Source: Streptomyces sp. PCS3-D2 (GTDB lineage: Bacteria; Actinomycetota; Actinomycetes; Streptomycetales; Streptomycetaceae). Taken from it: DNA of 64,000 bases. Below are positions 19,602 through 27,478 of this stretch, one piece after another. The stretch's first letter is position 1; the number at the start of each line of letters is the position of its first letter. The notes below the pieces were generated by a model. It was not told where the DNA came from and made no database searches. It saw only the letters and a list, made by a program, of their open reading frames with translations. The translations under genes were made by a program, and so were the position numbers. Location of the stretch: assembly GCF_000612545.2 (NCBI RefSeq), contig NZ_CP097800.1, positions 3,035,001 to 3,099,000 on the forward strand. The letters are read 5' to 3'.

Positions 19602-20983
19602 GGCCCCTGACGGCGGCGGGCGCCCGCCGCCGCACCGAGGCGCTGCTCCTCGTCCTCGTCATCGCCATCACCGTCTTCGGGCACGCCGCCGCGGGCCTCG
19701 CGATGAACGGCGAGCTCCCGCCCGGCCTCGCCGAATTCACCCTCTCCATGACGCTGCTGTCCCTGGTGGGGCACCTGGGCGTGCGCCGCTTCGCGGCCTA
19801 CGCGGATCCGCTGGTCTTCCCGCTCGCCATGCTGCTGACCGGGCTGGGTCTGGTACTGATCCACCGCCTGGACCAGGGCTACATCGAACGGTGGGGCTCG
19901 GACGCCAACGCCCCGGGCCAGCTGCTGTGGACGGTGGTCGGCATCGCCGCCTGCATCGCGGTCCTGGCCCTGCTGCGCGACCACCGGCTGCTCCAGCGGT
20001 TCATCTACCTCACGATGGCGGTCGCGCTGGTGCTGCTGATCGCGCCTGCGTTCTTCGGCGCGGACACGTACGGCGCCAAGCGGTGGATCATCCTCTTCGG
20101 CTTCTCCGTCCAGCCCGGCGAGTTCGTGAAGATCATGATCGCGGTCTTCTTCGCCGGCTACCTGGTCGTCCACCGGGACTCCCTCGCCCTGACGGGCCGC
20201 AGGTTCCTCGGCATGCGACTGCCCCCGATGCGCCAGCTCGGACCCATCATCACGGTGTGGATCCTCTCGATGCTCGTGCTGGTCTTCGAGCGGGACCTGG
20301 GCACGTCACTGATCTTCTTCGGCGTCTTCGTGGTGATGCTGTACGTCGCCACCGAGCGCACCAGCTGGATCGTCTGCGGCCTGCTCATGGCCTCGGCCGG
20401 GGCCTTCGTGGTCGGCTCGACGGAACCCCACGTCAAGGCACGCGTGGCGGCCTGGCTGAACCCGCTCTCCGTCTACTCGGAGAACCCTCCCCCGGGCGTC
20501 GTCTCGGACCAGTCGGCGCAGGCGCTGTTCAGCTTCGGCACGGGCGGCATCTCCGGCACGGGCCTCGGACAGGGACACCCCGAGCTGATCAAGTTCGCCG
20601 GCCGCAGCGACTTCATCCTCACGACGGTCGGCGAGGAACTCGGCCTGGCCGGGGTCATGGCCGTACTGGTCCTCTACGCCCTCCTCGTCCAGCGCGGCCT
20701 GCGCATGGCACTCGGCGCCCGCGACCCCTTCGGCAAACTGCTGGCGGTCGGCCTCGCCTCGGCGCTGGCCCTCCAGGTCTTCGTGGTCGCCGGAGGCGTG
20801 ACGGGCCTGATCCCCCTGACAGGCAAGGCGCTGCCCTTCCTGGCCAAGGGCGGCTCGTCCCTCCTGGCCAACTGGATCATGATCGCCCTCCTCCTCCGCA
20901 TCAGCGACAGCGCGGAACGCCAACGCGAGGCGGACTCCCACGGCCCGGCGGAAACGACGATCACCCCGGTGGTGCGGGTGTAG
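19589..20983 (+). CDS. FtsW/RodA/SpoVE (SEDS) family protein
   Basis: A 464-residue polytopic membrane protein of the SEDS family, the peptidoglycan glycan polymerases. Seen motifs are GADTYGAKRWIILFGFSVQPGEF, FERDLGTSLIFFG, TGLGQGHPE with SDFILTTVGEELG (the loop carrying the catalytic Asp), and the C-terminal signature GLIPLTGKALPFLAKGGSS. About ten TM segments are visible. The likely start is the GTG overlapping the LCP stop by 13 nt; a weak GAGGA lies upstream, so the start is uncertain. No partner class B PBP gene is adjacent. Whether it acts in division, elongation or sporulation cannot be told. Confidence 0.9.
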   Translation: MRGLRPLTAAGARRRTEALLLVLVIAITVFGHAAAGLAMNGELPPGLAEFTLSMTLLSLVGHLGVRRFAAYADPLVFPLAMLLTGLGLVLIHRLDQGYIERWGSDANAPGQLLWTVVGIAACIAVLALLRDHRLLQRFIYLTMAVALVLLIAPAFFGADTYGAKRWIILFGFSVQPGEFVKIMIAVFFAGYLVVHRDSLALTGRRFLGMRLPPMRQLGPIITVWILSMLVLVFERDLGTSLIFFGVFVVMLYVATERTSWIVCGLLMASAGAFVVGSTEPHVKARVAAWLNPLSVYSENPPPGVVSDQSAQALFSFGTGGISGTGLGQGHPELIKFAGRSDFILTTVGEELGLAGVMAVLVLYALLVQRGLRMALGARDPFGKLLAVGLASALALQVFVVAGGVTGLIPLTGKALPFLAKGGSSLLANWIMIALLLRISDSAERQREADSHGPAETTITPVVRV

Positions 20984-21305
20984 GGGGGTGCGCTCGGCGG
21001 GTGCCGATGGGGCGGGAACGGGAGGTGCGGGGTGGCTTCGGGGCGGGATGTCCGCGGGCCGGGAGCCGGTGACGTTCTGGGGTTTTCCCGTCTGTCCGAA
21101 AGTCTTCCGGGTCGTACCGGTCCCTCAAGGGCGCTCCCTCCGGTCCGTGCCCTGCGCGGGCAGAACCCGGAGCCCCCCAGATCGCTTCGCGCTTCTCCAT
21201 CACGCGACTGCGAGCCGTGCGGAGCTGGTCATAGGCCGCAGGCACGCTGCTGCGCTTCCCATGGACGACGTACGAGGTACGCACCGCTGTAACTAGGCTG
21301 ACCGC
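20984..21305. other. Gene-poor spacer before accessory block
   Basis: No convincing gene in 322 nt. A minus-strand frame of 79 codons (20961-21200) runs into the SEDS gene but lacks a ribosome-binding site and normal composition. The right end holds the -10 hexamer of the HAD gene. The segment marks the border between the envelope genes and a block of less GC-biased codons. Confidence 0.6.
21294..21299 (+). promoter_or_regulatory. -10 hexamer TAGGCT, leaderless HAD gene
   Basis: TAGGCT, six bases, then ATG. No Shine-Dalgarno is present. Confidence 0.55.
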
Positions 21306-21971
21306 ATGACGATTCGCGCTGTGGTCTTCGACGTTGGCGAGTGCCTCGTGGACGAAACCAGGGAGTACGGCACATGGGCCGACTGGCTGGGAGTCCCCCG
21401 CCACACCTTCGCAGCGATGTTCGGCGCCGTCATTGCCCAAGGGCGCGACTATCGCGAAGTGTTCCAGCCCTTCAAGCCCGGCTTCGATCTGACGGCCGAG
21501 CGCGCGGCCCGTGCCGCAGCGGGTCAGCCCGAGCACTTCGACGAGTGCGACCTCTATCCTGACGTCCGGCCGGCCCTCACGGCACTGCGCGAGGCAGGTC
21601 TCTGGCTGGGCATCGCAGGGAACCAGACGGTAAGGGCCGGGGGAATCCTGCGCTCGCTGTTCGCCGATGACGTCGACCTCATCGGGACATCGGACGACTG
21701 GGGCGCCAGTAAGCCGAATCCGGAGTTCTTTGTCCGCGTCGCAAAGGTCGTCCCGTTCTCCCCGGAAGAGATTCTCTACGTGGGTGACCGCGTCGACAAC
21801 GATCTCCGTCCGGGTTCCGCGGCAGGCATGCACACTGCACTCATCCGCCGCGGTCCGTGGGCAACGATCCAGTGGGACAGCCCTGAGGCGTTGGAACTGC
21901 CGACGTTCAGGGTCGAATCTCTTGAAGAGTTGCCGACCCGGATCGCCGACTTCAATTCGTCAAAGCGCTGA
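21306..21971 (+). CDS. HAD-superfamily hydrolase
   Basis: A 221-residue haloacid-dehalogenase-like protein. Motif I is VVFDVGECLVDE, with nucleophile Asp9 present but the second Asp replaced by Gly11 and the usual Thr replaced by Cys13. Motif II lies around GIAGNQT, motif III is the Lys of SKPNPEFF, and motif IV is YVGDRVDNDL. Loss of the second Asp is common in dehalogenase-like members and argues against a simple phosphatase. Substrate unknown. The gene ends 20 nt inside the 3' end of the convergent XRE regulator. Codon use is less GC-biased than in neighbouring core genes. Confidence 0.85.
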   Translation: MTIRAVVFDVGECLVDETREYGTWADWLGVPRHTFAAMFGAVIAQGRDYREVFQPFKPGFDLTAERAARAAAGQPEHFDECDLYPDVRPALTALREAGLWLGIAGNQTVRAGGILRSLFADDVDLIGTSDDWGASKPNPEFFVRVAKVVPFSPEEILYVGDRVDNDLRPGSAAGMHTALIRRGPWATIQWDSPEALELPTFRVESLEELPTRIADFNSSKR

Positions 21972-23178
21972 CCACCGAACCCCATCCGTAAAGACGATCG
22001 TCGAGTTCGCGGACGCAGTGCTCGTGCTGCCACGGTGCGAGCGCGCGCCTGACGTCACGGACGCGTTCCAGCCCGGTCGCGTACCAGTGCGCTTCGAGCA
22101 GATCGAGAGCGCGCAATGCGTACTCTGCGGCTGCCCGCGGCTTACCCGCGGCAGCTTCGACCGCCCCCAAGTCACCGAGGATCACCGTGCGCTGCTTGTC
22201 GGATTCGGCAGGCAGCTCGGCCAGAGCACGGAGGAGGGTTTCCCGGGCTTGGGGCAGACGCCCCGCCTTGAGCTCGGTATTGCCCTTGAACGCGGCCAGT
22301 CTCACGGCCGAGAACCAGTCCATCCACTCCGGGCTCGCGTGCGAGCCTCCGCCGGCGAGCACGTCCTCGCCGTGGGCGATCAGGTTGAGCGCGGTCCGTG
22401 TGTTGCCACAGCGGGTCTCGCACTCGGCCTCGACCGCGTCCAGCCAGGCCAGGAATTCTACGGACGCCGGTGCCCGGCGGGCGTAGGTACGGGCTGCGAT
22501 CATCCGCTCCGATGCCGCGAGCTGGTCCCCTGACCATCCCGGCACGAATGCCATGTGTGCCAGGATCGCGCTGCCGAGGAGCGGATCGTCGGCCTGCCCC
22601 GCTGCCTGCAGCGCCTGCACCCAGGTGTCTCGCGCGCGCTCGGGTACGCGTTGGTCGAAGAACTCGATCCGCCCTGCGAGGAGATGGCTCTCCGCCAGGG
22701 CGGCGGCCAAGGTCTGGTGTGTCTGTCCGGCTGTGGCGGGGAGCAAGGCCTCCCCGAGTCCTGCATGTGCGACGACGGCCGGATGGAGCGTGGCGGGCGC
22801 AACGCTCCAGTAGAGCTGCCGGTGGGCACGAGTGACCGCGAGGTAGTCCGATGCGACAGACGCGGGCTGCATGGCACTCTGGGTCCGGACCGCGCCGCGG
22901 GCGGGCGGCGCCAGGCGCGTGGGCGAAAGCCCGGGCTCGGCGGTCCCGGCACGCCCTTCGAAGCCAAGCTGGTCCATGCCCTGCCCCAGGAGCTCTTGGA
23001 GCGCGCGGCGGGCTTCAGGGTAGGGCCAGGGAGGTGTTTCGGACTCCCATCGTTGCACCTGCTTGATACCGACGTTCACGCCTCTGCGGGCAAGGGCGTC
23101 GATGAGGTCTTGCTGGGACCGGTATCCGGCGGCCAAGCGAGCCGCGCGTAGACGCGCGTTGCCCGTAGGACGTGGCAT
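21952..23178 (-). CDS. XRE-family regulator with TPR-like C-terminal region
   Basis: A 408-residue regulator. The N-terminal HTH spans about residues 8-65 (LRAARLAAGYRSQQDLIDAL and GIKQVQRWES). The remainder is alpha-helical with Ala-rich repeated pairs resembling tetratricopeptide repeats (ALAELPAESDKQRTVILGDL, AAAEYALRALDLLEAHWYATG). Streptomyces has many such regulators, often beside tiny partner genes. The ATG has a perfect AAGGAGG six bases upstream. Divergent from it are two tiny overlapping genes; three phased AGAAGTC repeats lie in the shared promoter region. Ligand and targets unknown. Confidence 0.88.
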   Translation of the reverse strand: MPRPTGNARLRAARLAAGYRSQQDLIDALARRGVNVGIKQVQRWESETPPWPYPEARRALQELLGQGMDQLGFEGRAGTAEPGLSPTRLAPPARGAVRTQSAMQPASVASDYLAVTRAHRQLYWSVAPATLHPAVVAHAGLGEALLPATAGQTHQTLAAALAESHLLAGRIEFFDQRVPERARDTWVQALQAAGQADDPLLGSAILAHMAFVPGWSGDQLAASERMIAARTYARRAPASVEFLAWLDAVEAECETRCGNTRTALNLIAHGEDVLAGGGSHASPEWMDWFSAVRLAAFKGNTELKAGRLPQARETLLRALAELPAESDKQRTVILGDLGAVEAAAGKPRAAAEYALRALDLLEAHWYATGLERVRDVRRALAPWQHEHCVRELDDRLYGWGSVVSALTN

Positions 23179-23261
23179 CTCATCCTCCTTGTGAAAGCGT
23201 GATGGCGCCACTGTCCCAGGACGTCGCATCCGCTGCCCGTGGTTCACCGCATCGAGCGCAC

Positions 23262-23301
23262 AGAAGTCTCTTTATGCGACACCAGAAGTCCCGGAGAAGT
23301 C
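23262..23301. promoter_or_regulatory. Three phased AGAAGTC direct repeats
   Basis: AGAAGTC begins at 23262, 23284 and 23295, spacings of 22 and 11 bp, about two turns and one turn of the helix. They lie in the 189-nt divergent region between the XRE regulator and the tiny genes, so they are a candidate operator for one or both. Confidence 0.6.
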
Positions 23302-23367
23302 CTCGGCAAGCGACCTCTACGCGTCCAGTCTTGACTCACCACCGCCGCCAACAGGAGGGAGCACCCC

Positions 23368-23529
23368 GTGACGAGTCCCACCCCTCGCGGTGTTTGGAGC
23401 CTCGACGTCCCGGACAGTCCGAGCCTCGACTTCGCCGCGATGTGCCGGCCCAGTCCCGAGCTTCTGGCTCGTGCACAGGCCGGCTTCGCGCGCTTCAAGG
23501 CCACCGGAGAGGTTGAAAGCGATGAGTGA
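23368..23529 (+). CDS. Tiny protein (53 aa), unknown function
   Basis: GTG start with AGGAGGG eight bases upstream, a strong site. The 53-residue product begins VTSPTPRGVWSLDVPD and continues with a soluble, mildly acidic sequence (SPELLARAQAGFARFKATGE). It has no signal peptide, TM or cysteine pair (one Cys). Its stop overlaps the next start by eight bases (ATGAGTGA), so the two tiny genes are coupled. Divergent from an XRE regulator, which probably controls it. Not recognised. Could be a small partner or antitoxin-like protein, but this is speculation. Confidence 0.7.
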   Translation: MTSPTPRGVWSLDVPDSPSLDFAAMCRPSPELLARAQAGFARFKATGEVESDE

Positions 23530-23731
23530 GCGGTACGAGTACGTTCCGCACCTACTCCTGGGGCGCCGTGTCCGCGACATCGCTTCCGGCGCCGAAGGCG
23601 AGTTGATGGCCGTGATCAACGAGAACGTCTCGAACTCCGGCCTCGAATGCTGGATGGACCTGGCCTACATTCGTGGTGCATCCGGGCGGGAGTTCACCAC
23701 CTCGGCCGCCAACGTCGAGCCCGCGGACTGA
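23522..23731 (+). CDS. Small protein (69 aa), possible SH3-like beta barrel
   Basis: ATG inside the 3' end of the preceding tiny gene. The 69 residues are rich in beta-type sequence: LLLGRRVRDIASGAEGELMAVI, then CWMDLAYIRGASGREFTT. The pattern V-R-D-x-x-x-G-x-x-G resembles KOW/SH3-like small proteins often found near Streptomyces XRE regulators. No TM or signal. It converges with the VOC gene seven bases later, with no terminator between. Function unknown. Confidence 0.7.
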   Translation: MSERYEYVPHLLLGRRVRDIASGAEGELMAVINENVSNSGLECWMDLAYIRGASGREFTTSAANVEPAD

Positions 23732-23738
23732 GCCCCGG

Positions 23739-24080
23739 TCACGGGCCGACGTACTCGAAGACACCGCCGTGGGGGTGCCGCAGGACGGCCCGGTGGCCGT
23801 TGGGAGTGGGCTGAACGGGCACCACGACTTCGGCTCCTCCCGCCTGGGCCTCCTCGACCGCGACGTCAAGGTCCGCGACGACGAGCGTCGCCGCCACTCC
23901 CGCGACCCGCTGCACCGCCTCGTCAGGCCCGGCGAACAGCAGGAAGGGCCCGACGGCTGCCAGCTTGACGCCTGCGAAGGCGAACCGCGAGGCGGTCGCC
24001 CCGGTCAGCCTCTCGTAGAAGGGCACCGCAGCGTCCAGATCCTCAACCCGCTGCCGTATCACCACTGAGTCGATAGCCAT
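23739..24080 (-). CDS. VOC-family (glyoxalase/bleomycin-resistance fold) protein
   Basis: A 113-residue single VOC module: IDSVVIRQRVEDLDAAVPFYERLTG for the first half, then TLVVADLDVAVEEAQAGGAEVV and RHPHGGVFEYVGP for the second. The family binds a metal through His/Glu residues and includes glyoxalases, dioxygenases and drug-binding proteins. The N-terminal strand begins IDSVV with no clear metal His, so catalysis is uncertain. The ATG has no Shine-Dalgarno; GACAAT lies seven bases before it. Last gene of the accessory-looking block. Substrate unknown. Confidence 0.82.
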   Translation of the reverse strand: MAIDSVVIRQRVEDLDAAVPFYERLTGATASRFAFAGVKLAAVGPFLLFAGPDEAVQRVAGVAATLVVADLDVAVEEAQAGGAEVVVPVQPTPNGHRAVLRHPHGGVFEYVGP

Positions 24081-24087
24081 GGCCGAC

Positions 24088-24093
24088 ATTGTC
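24088..24093 (-). promoter_or_regulatory. -10-like GACAAT, leaderless VOC start
   Basis: GACAAT on the minus strand, seven bases, then ATG. It is one of four identical hexamers in this window at this distance from a start codon. Confidence 0.5.
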
Positions 24094-24266
24094 ACCCAAC
24101 GACCTTGTACAGAGCCTAAGTTGCTGCGACCACCCAACACCGGATCCCACCGGGCGCGGCGAGGGTGGAAGGTCTGGCAGGGGTGTGGGAAACGGGATGC
24201 ACTCGGGCGGGGGCGGTGGGGCCGCGGAGGGGAAGGCGCTGGGGGCGCGGGTGCTCGTATCCGGCC

Positions 24267-25154
24267 CTACAGGTAGTCCTCCAGGCGCCCTATCCGGTAG
24301 CCCTGTTCCTGGATGCGCTGGAGCATGCGGGTCGTCATCTGGACCTCCGTCGTGCCCTTGAGCTCGGCGGGGCCCCGGAAGTGGGCCAGGATGATGTCAC
24401 CGGGCTGGAGGGCGGAGCCCTGGGCGTACTGGAAGTTGTTGATCTGCATCGACACCCGCCACAGGAGGACGGACGAGACACCGCACTCCGAGGCGGCCCG
24501 GAGGGTGTCGTCGTTGTAGTTGCCGAAGGGCGGGCGGAAGAGCGGCGGGCGTTGGCCGAAGCGCTTCTCCAACCGGTCCTGCTGGCCGCATATCTCCTTC
24601 TTCTGCGCCTCGAAGGAGAGGGTCCTCAGGTTCGGGTGCGTCAGCGTGTGGTTGTTCACGGTGCTCGCCGAGCCGTTGTCGCGGAGCTTCTCGAAGTACC
24701 CGTAGTCCGACGAGGCCACGCTGTCGGTGAGGAACATACTGATCGGCAGCTTGAGGTCGGCGGCCATCCGGAGGAACTCGGGGTCCTTCTCCGCCCCGTC
24801 GTCGAAGGTCAGGAAGACCGTCTTCTCCCCGGCCGGCAGGGGTATTCGGTCTATCACCGGGACCTCGCCCGGAGCCGCCTTCGGGATCTGCGGCTTCTCG
24901 GTGGGCTTCGGCGCGTACGGGACGGGGGCCGTCAGGCCCCACTTCCGGTACGCCTCGTCGGACGCGCCGCCCGGCGCGGGCGCCGTCGGCGTCCCGGGCA
25001 CCTGCGCCGATGCGGAGGGCGTCCCCGACGGTTCCTGCGCCGCCCCGCGGCCCAGCCGCTCGACGGGATCCACGCTCTTCCCGCACCCCGTCAGGGAGAG
25101 CGCGAGCGCGCCGGCCGCCAGCGTTCCGGCTACCAACCGGCGCGCGTACCTCAC
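24267..25154 (-). CDS. Polysaccharide deacetylase lipoprotein (NodB domain)
   Basis: A 295-residue exported lipoprotein. Its signal peptide ends with lipobox LTGC (Cys near residue 24), followed by a Pro/Ala-rich linker. The NodB domain has TFDDGAEKDPEF (catalytic Asp and metal Asp), NNHTLTHPNL (two metal His) and RPPFGNYND. It should remove acetyl groups from N-acetylated cell-wall sugars outside the membrane. The GTG start overlaps the stop of the upstream paralogue (GTGA), so both are made together. The two share the C-terminal motif RLEDYL. Which glycan is the substrate is unknown. Confidence 0.9.
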   Translation of the reverse strand: MRYARRLVAGTLAAGALALSLTGCGKSVDPVERLGRGAAQEPSGTPSASAQVPGTPTAPAPGGASDEAYRKWGLTAPVPYAPKPTEKPQIPKAAPGEVPVIDRIPLPAGEKTVFLTFDDGAEKDPEFLRMAADLKLPISMFLTDSVASSDYGYFEKLRDNGSASTVNNHTLTHPNLRTLSFEAQKKEICGQQDRLEKRFGQRPPLFRPPFGNYNDDTLRAASECGVSSVLLWRVSMQINNFQYAQGSALQPGDIILAHFRGPAELKGTTEVQMTTRMLQRIQEQGYRIGRLEDYL

Positions 25155-26107
25155 AAGTAGTCCTCCAGGCGAGCCACGGCATATCCCTTGTCCGTGACGG
25201 TCTTCATGACATGACGGATCATGTCAGGCATGGTGCCCTTCCAGTCCTCCTTGCCCCGGAAGTGCGTGAGGATGATGTCACCGGGGTGCAGGTCGCGGTC
25301 CCACTCGCGGTAGTCCATGCGGTTGGTGAACGCCTCGGCGTTCCACAGCGGGACGGCCTTGATGCCGCAGGACTTCGCCGCCTTGAGGGTGTCGTCGTTG
25401 TAGTTGCCGTACGGCGGCCGGAAGAGGGTCGGGCGCTTGCCGAAGGTCTTCTGGATGGTGTCCTGCTGGCCGCAGATCTCCCGGCGCTGCTGCTCGTAGG
25501 ACAGCCCCGGCATGTAGCGGTGGTTGAGCGTGTGGTTGTTCAAGGTGACGCCGGCGGCCTGCATCTGCTTGAAGTACGGGTAGTTGTCCTTCACCAGGTA
25601 GTCGCTGAGGAAGGCCGTGTACGGGATCTTCAGTTCCTGCATCATCTTCAGGAACTCGGGGTCCTTCTCCGAGCCGTCGTCGATGGTCAGGAAGACGACC
25701 TTGTCCTCCGTGGGGACGGTGGTGAACACCGGGGGCAGTTCGTCCTCTTCGTGGTTCCACACCTCGAAGCCGTCGCGCGTGCTGATGTGGGGCTTCTCCT
25801 TCGGCGCCGCGGGGGCGGTGAGCGGCACCGTGCGCAGGCCCCACTTCTTCGCCGCGGCGACACGCGCCTGTTGCAGCGCCTTGGCCTTCTCGGCGGCGCT
25901 GAGGGCGCCCGCGGCACCCGCCTCCGAGCCCTTGGCGGCCTTCGTCTTCTCGGCCTTGTCCGGCCCGCCCGACTCTCCGGAGCCGCAGGCCGTGCCGAGG
26001 GCTGCTACCAGCAGGGCGGCCACGGCCACCCCGAACCGGCCGCGCGCACCCGCCGCGCACCGGTGACCCAGTTGCGTCTTATCTTCCCTTTGTCCGACTA
26101 GCTGCAT
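25151..26107 (-). CDS. Polysaccharide deacetylase family lipoprotein, paralogue
   Basis: A 318-residue exported protein. A Gln/Arg-rich n-region, a hydrophobic stretch (FGVAVAALLVAALGTAC) and an atypical lipobox (Gly at -3) come first. A Lys/Ala linker then precedes the NodB domain: FLTIDDGSEKDPEF, NNHTLNHRYM, RPPYGNYND and THFRGKEDWKGTM. Metal-binding Asp and His are present, so it looks active. The ATG has AGGA about ten bases upstream. First gene of a two-gene unit with a closely similar paralogue, probably a local duplication. It is divergent from the THUMP-like methyltransferase. Confidence 0.9.
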   Translation of the reverse strand: MQLVGQREDKTQLGHRCAAGARGRFGVAVAALLVAALGTACGSGESGGPDKAEKTKAAKGSEAGAAGALSAAEKAKALQQARVAAAKKWGLRTVPLTAPAAPKEKPHISTRDGFEVWNHEEDELPPVFTTVPTEDKVVFLTIDDGSEKDPEFLKMMQELKIPYTAFLSDYLVKDNYPYFKQMQAAGVTLNNHTLNHRYMPGLSYEQQRREICGQQDTIQKTFGKRPTLFRPPYGNYNDDTLKAAKSCGIKAVPLWNAEAFTNRMDYREWDRDLHPGDIILTHFRGKEDWKGTMPDMIRHVMKTVTDKGYAVARLEDYL

Positions 26108-26202
26108 AGCTGCGCATCCTGGCACCCGACACGCGGGCCTACGGGACGACACCGCGCACCGGGACGCGACGTTCCTCCGACCGGCCCACACAGCCCGTCG
26201 CC

Positions 26203-26208
26203 GACAAT
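26203..26208 (+). promoter_or_regulatory. -10-like GACAAT, leaderless methyltransferase start
   Basis: GACAAT, six bases, then GTG. No Shine-Dalgarno is present. Confidence 0.55.
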
Positions 26209-26214
26209 GGACCC

Positions 26215-27411
26215 GTGACCCCCGAAGACTTTGCCGCCCTCCTCACCCCCGAGGGCCGCTCCCTCCTCGACTCGCTCCGCGACTACGACCCCGCCCAGGA
26301 GCTGGCCGTGGCCACCCGGCTGCGCCGCGAGCACCCCGCCGGACTGGTGTCGGCGGCCCTCGGGCAGGCCAGACTGAGGCAGCGCGCGGTGGCGAAGTTC
26401 GGGGCCGAGGACGCCTTCCGGATGTACTTCACGCCCGGCGGCGGCGAGATGGCCACCCGTGCGTCCGTGGCCGCGTACCGGGCCGAGCGGCTGGCGGCCC
26501 TCGGCGTGCGCAGCCTCGCCGACCTCTGCTGCGGCATCGGCGGGGACGCCCTCGCCCTGGCCCGGCTCGGCATCCGGGTGCTCGCGGTGGACCACGACCC
26601 GCTGACGGCCGCCGTCGCGCGCGCCAACGCCGAAGCGCTGGGTCTGGCGGACCTGATCGAGGTCCGGGAGGCGGACGTGACCGAGGTGGACACCGCCGGC
26701 CACGACGCGGTCTTCATCGACCCGGCCCGGCGCGGGGGACGTGGGCGTATCTTCGATCCGGAGTCCTACTCGCCGCCGCTGTCGTGGGCCGTGGAGACGG
26801 CCCGTGCGGCGAGGTACGCGGCCATCAAGATCGCCCCCGGCATCCCGCACGAGGCGGTACCCACCGAGGCCGAGGCCGAGTGGATCTCCGACCAGGGGGA
26901 CGTCAAGGAGGCCGTGCTCTGGTTCGGCACCACTCCCGGGACCGTGCGCGCCACCCTGCTGCCCGGACCCCGCGGGCTGCACACCGCCGATCCGCTGCCC
27001 GACCCGGAGGCCGGGCCGGTGGGCCGCTGGCTCTACGAGCCCGACGGCGCCGTGATCCGCGCCCATCTGGTGGCCGAGGTCGCCGAACGGCTGGACGGCC
27101 GGCTCATCGACCCGACCATCGCCTACATCACCGCGGACGAGCTGCGGGCGACGCCGTACGCGACCGCGTACGAGATCACCGACGTGCTGCCCTTCGGCCT
27201 GAAGAAGCTGAAGGCCCTGCTGCGCGAGCGCGAGGTGGGGATCCTGACCGTGAAGAAGCGCGGATCGGCGATCGAGCCCGAGGAGCTGCGCAGGAAGGTC
27301 AAGCCGCAGGGCCCGAACTCGGCGACGGTCTTCCTGACCAGGGTGGCGGGCGCCCCGTCGATGCTGATCGGCGCCCCGGCCGTGCCGCCTGCGGCGAAGC
27401 CCGGGCCCTGA
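26215..27411 (+). CDS. Class I methyltransferase with THUMP-like C-terminal domain
   Basis: A 398-residue protein. The SAM-binding fold is in the middle: LADLCCGIGGDALALARLGIRVLAVDHD (about residues 100-127), then HDAVFIDPARRGGRGRIFDPESYSPPLSW, the motif of the family. The C-terminal part (TDVLPFGLKKLKALLREREVGILTVKKRGS) matches the THUMP-like domain found in these proteins, suggesting an RNA substrate. RNA target not known. GTG start without Shine-Dalgarno and with a promoter hexamer six bases away, so probably leaderless. Convergent with the tsaD cluster. Confidence 0.88.
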   Translation: MTPEDFAALLTPEGRSLLDSLRDYDPAQELAVATRLRREHPAGLVSAALGQARLRQRAVAKFGAEDAFRMYFTPGGGEMATRASVAAYRAERLAALGVRSLADLCCGIGGDALALARLGIRVLAVDHDPLTAAVARANAEALGLADLIEVREADVTEVDTAGHDAVFIDPARRGGRGRIFDPESYSPPLSWAVETARAARYAAIKIAPGIPHEAVPTEAEAEWISDQGDVKEAVLWFGTTPGTVRATLLPGPRGLHTADPLPDPEAGPVGRWLYEPDGAVIRAHLVAEVAERLDGRLIDPTIAYITADELRATPYATAYEITDVLPFGLKKLKALLREREVGILTVKKRGSAIEPEELRRKVKPQGPNSATVFLTRVAGAPSMLIGAPAVPPAAKPGP

Positions 27412-27414
27412 CGG

Positions 27415-27429
27415 GCCGCCGCGGGCGGC
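27415..27429 (+). terminator. Short hairpin after methyltransferase gene
   Basis: GCCGCC pairs with GGCGGC around a three-base loop, directly after the stop. The stem is short, so terminator strength is uncertain. Confidence 0.4.
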
Positions 27430-27478
27430 ACGGGGCACGGACTCGAGGGGCGGAGCCGGGCGCCGGACCGGTACGCCC

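Noticed and set aside
20961-21200. 79-codon minus-strand frame before the HAD gene
   Set aside because: No ribosome site, low-complexity end, overlaps the SEDS gene; kept only as a note in the spacer.
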